Shown in pieces: positions 61,401 through 64,000 of a stretch of 64,000 bases of DNA. The notes below the pieces were generated by a model. That model saw nothing but the letters and a program-made list of their open reading frames with translations, made no database searches and was not told the DNA's origin. The DNA comes from JADKHC01 sp047600805 (GTDB taxonomy: Bacteria > Verrucomicrobiota > Verrucomicrobiia > Opitutales > Opitutaceae). The stretch lies in NCBI GenBank assembly GCA_047600805.1, contig JASGKG010000001.1, forward strand, positions 4,774,001 to 4,838,000, written 5' to 3'. Each line of letters starts with the position of its first letter. The stretch's first letter is position 1. A program made the translations under genes and the position numbers.

Positions 61401-62165
61401 AGTCGGAAAACGCGCGGCGAGTCCCATGAGATAAAGTGCCTGCTCGGAAAATGTTTCGTAGTCGTTGGAGCGAGCGTTGGAAACTTTTTGCCAACGAAAC
61501 CCGTGCGTAGGATCGCCGTAGATTTTGTTCACCGTGGTCCAGTTGTCGCTCGAGTACCCGGAACCGAGCTGGCAATCTACGGTGGAATTCTCCAACCAGT
61601 GTCCGTTGCTCAGCGAAGGCGGCGTAAGATTATAGAAGGCGCGCGCGCCCCAAGCGTGCCCTAATTCATGGTCGAAAACGGCAAGCACCGGCGCGGTGAC
61701 GGAGCCTCCCGGTAAATTGTAGCGGCAAAAGTCGGTGGTCGCGAAAGTGTTCGGCGTGCCGACCACATACTGCATGTTAAAGCCGGTTCCCTTATTGGTC
61801 CTGTCGATGTAGTTGGGGACCTGCGAGGCGCCGGTGTTCGCGATGTAGCAAATGGAGAAATACGTGCCGGGAAACTGCGCGACCAACGTGTCGTAAGCGT
61901 TGTTGAGCTTAGTAAACGGTGCGCCGTAGAGCTCATTATACGCCGTCGCGGGAGACGACCACGTGATCGAGCTATCGATGACGAATAAGCAGTGTTCGGT
62001 CTGATAAACGGTCGGGCTGAGCTGCTTTAACACCGGAGCTGCGGCGCTAACACTCGTGAGAATTCCCAGCCAAACGGTTGTGACCGCGCAGAGCGATTTG
62101 CGTGTCGGATTGATGACAGCGCGCAAAATTTTTGCCGAAATCGGGAGGACGCGGCTCAGGAACAT
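58461..62165 (-). CDS. Giant secreted protein: HELGH metalloprotease-like, Ig, polyserine, beta-helix
   Basis: The 1234-aa protein starts with a signal-like region (LCAVTTVWLGILTSVSAAAP). Residues ~45-370 form a zinc-metalloprotease-like domain with FDHELGHAW (HELGH at 166-170) and a WLENSTVD segment that might help bind metal. Three or so Ig-like domains follow (~375-700), then 72 Ser in a row, a parallel beta-helix/choice-of-anchor Q region ending DIGADEY, a second run of 49 Ser, and the tail SAPAGGGGGGAVPTWLLTSL...LRGRR. This tail may be a cell-surface sorting signal. Large size and mixed modules suggest degradation of or binding to a polymer. The substrate is unknown. Confidence 0.8.
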   Translation of the reverse strand: MFLSRVLPISAKILRAVINPTRKSLCAVTTVWLGILTSVSAAAPVLKQLSPTVYQTEHCLFVIDSSITWSSPATAYNELYGAPFTKLNNAYDTLVAQFPGTYFSICYIANTGASQVPNYIDRTNKGTGFNMQYVVGTPNTFATTDFCRYNLPGGSVTAPVLAVFDHELGHAWGARAFYNLTPPSLSNGHWLENSTVDCQLGSGYSSDNWTTVNKIYGDPTHGFRWQKVSNARSNDYETFSEQALYLMGLAARFPTSYVLNSPVYNSNLTMAYSSVDTFTHADMVATYGVRNPDYTASPKRFRLGFVYIARDMAEVNTVFQAVESSIDHFCNAESIDTATYRSQTPFLCNTRYRASVDGLLADLDGNQTPTLAVSNPYVTSVDGTASVTFTATDSDGPAPVVTVVPASPHCTVSGSTVQISGLPDGVHFFTLKAVDSGGKKMFSHFTVEVQRPTSSTTISTQPVDQTVTAGSSTTFAISASGTPATFTYQWYRQPARTSTWYQLSDGNGYTGSTTNTLGLDATVAMDQDSFLCVASNNAGTATSSPASLRVNETSATFTTQPTDKLVVVGTSTPFDVTAGDANTTYGYYLHQWQRLSAGTSTWIDLSDGSTYNGTTTASLRVVSTLAMDGDQFRCLVTNTAGTATSNSAMLAVGTRPSITTQPISPVTITAGQTATFSVVATGSAPLTYQWSRYGVPIPGATSATLTISNAQTSDAGAYTVDVTNVLGLARSNVGSLTVTAGSSSSSSSSSSSSSSSSSSSSSSSSSSSSSSSSSSSSSSSSSSSSSSSSSSSSSSSSSSSSSSSSSSSSSSSSGASGPIAIPVTTPAELSTAITYANNNPLAQVTIHLTAGSYNLTTALPTITAAQLSIQGPLISSATLDASGLINSPVLVVQANQFAINKVAFINVGGRAINIQPSANQGTVSNCSFSTSTSSAIDGQGCTNWSITANTFNAIAGTSSTAEPAVRFYAGASGSIITDNFFLNCDRAIAFGQGATSPHTGGQIQNNFISDVRTTGSFPGPAISLESTLSPAVDNNTLYLAGNYANAIEYSYAGTTGALIRNNLSNKAIAGLNGATASLATNLSSASSSWFVDPAACDLHLTSAVAGVVNAGSTIADMTADIDGDPRPTGSAFDIGADEYSGPSSSSSSSSSSSSSSSSSSSSSSSSSSSSSSSSSSSSSSSSSSSSSSSSSGSTGSSGATSAPAGGGGGGAVPTWLLTSLATLTALRSILRGRR
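58593..58739 (-). repeat. Polyserine linker tract, 49 codons
   Basis: On the - strand every codon here is Ser, from both TCN and AGY sets in irregular order. It links the beta-helix domain to the C-terminal Gly-rich tail of the metalloprotease-like protein. Antisense frames read as acidic D/E/L ORFs and are not genes. Confidence 0.9.
59727..59942 (-). repeat. Polyserine linker tract, 72 codons
   Basis: An unbroken run of Ser codons in the metalloprotease-like protein, between the last Ig-like domain and the beta-helix region. Codons from both Ser families are mixed, so the DNA itself is not a simple microsatellite. Confidence 0.9.
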
Positions 62166-62260
62166 GGGTGGTTGTTTTCACCGATATCGACCCGAGCGAG
62201 CGGCTTTTAAGACCGATGAGCTAATACAACAGTGTTACCGCGGTTTTTGAGGGAAAGTGC

Positions 62261-64000
62261 TCAGTCACTTTTCGCCATTTGCGTCACTCTCCGCAGGAGC
62301 ATCGCGGCGACGACGACAATAAACAAGATCGGCTGAGCTCCACCACCACCGCCGCTGGGCGCTGGTGTGGATCCACTGGATGAACCAGAGCTACTGCTGG
62401 AAGAGGAACTGCTTGACGACGAAGAACTCGAACTGCTCGAAGAAGACGACGAACTGGACGACGAGGACGAACTCGAGCTGCTGCTCGAGGAAGACGACGA
62501 GCTGGAAGAGGCGGAGATCTGGACTATGGCGTCAGTGCTCGTCACCGAAGCAGCTGAGTTTGAAACCACGACCGAGTAGGTTCCCGCCGTCGCGGAACTA
62601 AGACTGGCGATAGTGTAGCTGGCCGAATTGGCGCCTGCAAGGGCTTGGCCGGAAAGCCGCCACTGGTATTGGAGGTTGGTCCCGGTTGCGGTCACGTTAA
62701 GTGTGACGCTTGTTCCGGCGGCGGCCGTCGTCAGGGCGGCGGGCTGCGTGGTGATCTGTGGTGCGATATCGAACGTGTTCACGTTGATCGCAGTGGTTTT
62801 AGCGCTGGTGTTGCTGGCGGCGTCGTGAGCATTAACTGAATACGCGTAGGTTGTTCCCGCAGCGAGCGCGGTGTCGGAGTACACGGTGTTTGCAGTTGTT
62901 GTTACGAGCGAGCCGTTGCGATAAATGCCATAGCCGGCGACGCCGACGTTGTCGGTCGACGCGGTCCAGCTGAGATTGATCTGTGTGGTGGAAACCGCCG
63001 TGCCGGTCAGATTGGTTGGGACGGAGGGCGCCGTCGTATCCGTGACGTTGACGGTGAGTGTCGCGGCGTTGCTCGTCGCGCTGCCGAGCGAATTCGTGGC
63101 GACCAAAGTATAGCTCGCGGCGTCCGCGCTGGTGACGTTGGAAATTGAATACGACCGGCTGGTGGCACTGGGGATGGGCGACCCATTTTTGTACCATTGG
63201 TAGGTTGGAGCAGGAATACCGAACGCCGACGCAGCAAACGTAACCGTTGCACCCACGTTGGCACTCCAGGAAATCGGCTGTATGTTCATCACCGGAATCC
63301 CGGAAATATTGGTGTAGGTGGCTTCGGGCCAAGTGCCGCCCACGTGGAAATTATTGCTGTTGTTGAAATCGAAATATGCGACGTTCTCTTGAGCTGAGCC
63401 GAGCCCCCAAGGCGTGCGGCAATTCGTCGAGACCCACGTTGGCTCCCAGAACACGACGCCGTTGCCGCCTGCATTGATCACTTCCTGAGTGAGCGCCACC
63501 ATGTAGGCGCGCTGATTGGCCTGGCTGACGGGCAGGAAGCTGGGGTCGGCTGTGTTAAGGATATTGTTGTTGGTATCGGCGTAGCCTTGGGTCCAAATAT
63601 AACCAGTCTCCACCACCATGACCTGGTAGGCGGGGTATTTTGTTTTAAGCTCGCGGATTTTGTTGCCGACACCGCCGATCGTGCCGCCGTGCCAAGAATA
63701 GTAATAGGAAAATCCCATGATGTCGAAATCGGTGACGCCGATCGTCATCATCCAGTCGTAGAAGCTAACCAACTGGTTGGTGCCGGCCTCGTGCAGAGCG
63801 ATCTTTGGGTTGACGGTGGCAGTCGCGCCGACTTCGCGGACGGCACGGATGGCGGCGTTCCACATGCGCGAGAAATGGCTGTTGCCGGTGCGAGAAACTC
63901 CGCTGACCGAGTAATCTAGCTTTTGCGTCGAGGCGTTCCAGGATGCGTTCAGCGTTTGAGCGATCAGAAGGCCAGGGTTGGTTTCGTTGCCGAGCTTGAC
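62261..64000 (-). CDS. Secreted GH53 endo-beta-1,4-galactanase, 5' end beyond window
   Basis: GH53 enzymes cut beta-1,4-galactan side chains of pectin. The frame is open at 64000, so the start is missing. Visible motifs: KLGNET (acid/base Glu, codon at 63983-63985), FSYYYSWHGG, VVETGYIWT (nucleophile Glu), and VFWEPTWV...WGLGSAQENVAYFDF. After the catalytic domain come an Ig-like domain, an FN3 domain (VPTNLTGTAVSTTQINLSW), a second Ig-like domain, 41 Ser in a row, and PAPSGGGGGAQPILFIVVVAAMLLRR. The C-terminus resembles that of the neighbouring giant protein. It probably acts at the cell surface together with pectin enzymes such as the PL22 protein. Confidence 0.9.
   Translation of the reverse strand, partial: VKLGNETNPGLLIAQTLNASWNASTQKLDYSVSGVSRTGNSHFSRMWNAAIRAVREVGATATVNPKIALHEAGTNQLVSFYDWMMTIGVTDFDIMGFSYYYSWHGGTIGGVGNKIRELKTKYPAYQVMVVETGYIWTQGYADTNNNILNTADPSFLPVSQANQRAYMVALTQEVINAGGNGVVFWEPTWVSTNCRTPWGLGSAQENVAYFDFNNSNNFHVGGTWPEATYTNISGIPVMNIQPISWSANVGATVTFAASAFGIPAPTYQWYKNGSPIPSATSRSYSISNVTSADAASYTLVATNSLGSATSNAATLTVNVTDTTAPSVPTNLTGTAVSTTQINLSWTASTDNVGVAGYGIYRNGSLVTTTANTVYSDTALAAGTTYAYSVNAHDAASNTSAKTTAINVNTFDIAPQITTQPAALTTAAAGTSVTLNVTATGTNLQYQWRLSGQALAGANSASYTIASLSSATAGTYSVVVSNSAASVTSTDAIVQISASSSSSSSSSSSSSSSSSSSSSSSSSSSSSSSSSSSSSSSSSGSSSGSTPAPSGGGGGAQPILFIVVVAAMLLRRVTQMAKSD
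62387..62509 (-). repeat. Polyserine linker tract, 41 codons
   Basis: A continuous Ser-codon run in the galactanase gene, between the last Ig-like domain and the C-terminal tail, with mixed TCN and AGY codons. Same design as in the adjacent giant gene. Confidence 0.9.

Overview
The window looks like a chromosome segment from a Gram-negative, polysaccharide-degrading bacterium, most plausibly a Verrucomicrobiota member of the Opitutaceae type. The grounds are moderate-to-high GC (most lines near 55-60 %), weak Shine-Dalgarno sites, a PEP-CTERM protein, large secreted enzymes with polyserine linkers and Ig-like domains, secreted pectin/galactan enzymes, and a PPi-driven proton pump. This assignment is inference; no rRNA or other phylogenetic marker was used.

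Region 1 (1-24985, all + strand) is most of a type VI secretion system (T6SS): tagJ, tssE, a DUF6795 gene and a class 3 lipase (probable effector pair), tssF, tssG, tssH/clpV, a 311-aa accessory gene, tssK, tssL, tssM, tagF, a GYF-like membrane protein, a 650-aa unknown, a lipoprotein that may replace TssJ, an AT-rich effector/immunity pair, tssI/vgrG and a DUF2169 adaptor. Many start and stop codons overlap, so this reads as a long operon. tssB, tssC and hcp are not visible and probably lie to the left. No PAAR protein was seen.

Region 2 (25121-36276) is ordinary chromosome, mostly on the - strand: a POT peptide transporter, a thioredoxin-fold lipoprotein without CXXC, a chemoreceptor with a separate secreted sensor protein, two small membrane proteins, an ECF sigma factor, a secreted oligogalacturonate-lyase-like protein, a 216-bp inverted-repeat element, a PfkB kinase, two small hypotheticals, and a + strand PEP-CTERM protein.

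Region 3 (36327-44707) is envelope redox biology: a DsbD/ScsB-like electron carrier on the - strand, then a + strand operon DUF3570 - apbE - tlpA-like - DUF4266. This operon resembles an extracytoplasmic flavinylation/redox module, and the DUF3570 protein carries a flavinylation-like motif. A large Ig/NHL-repeat surface protein follows.

Region 4 (44946-54972, - strand) is housekeeping: hppA, an unknown 258-aa protein, pyrH-frr-proB, a DUF4337-like protein and a membrane-fused spermidine-synthase-like protein. Region 5 (55138-64000) has a four-repeat anchored protein, a beta-barrel protein, a HAD phosphatase with a VF530 protein, and two giant secreted - strand proteins: a metalloprotease-like/beta-helix protein, and a GH53 galactanase whose 5' end lies beyond the window. 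Both carry polyserine linkers and a shared Gly-rich, Pro, hydrophobic, Arg C-terminus that may be a sorting signal.

No tRNA, rRNA, CRISPR array, transposase or phage gene was recognised.
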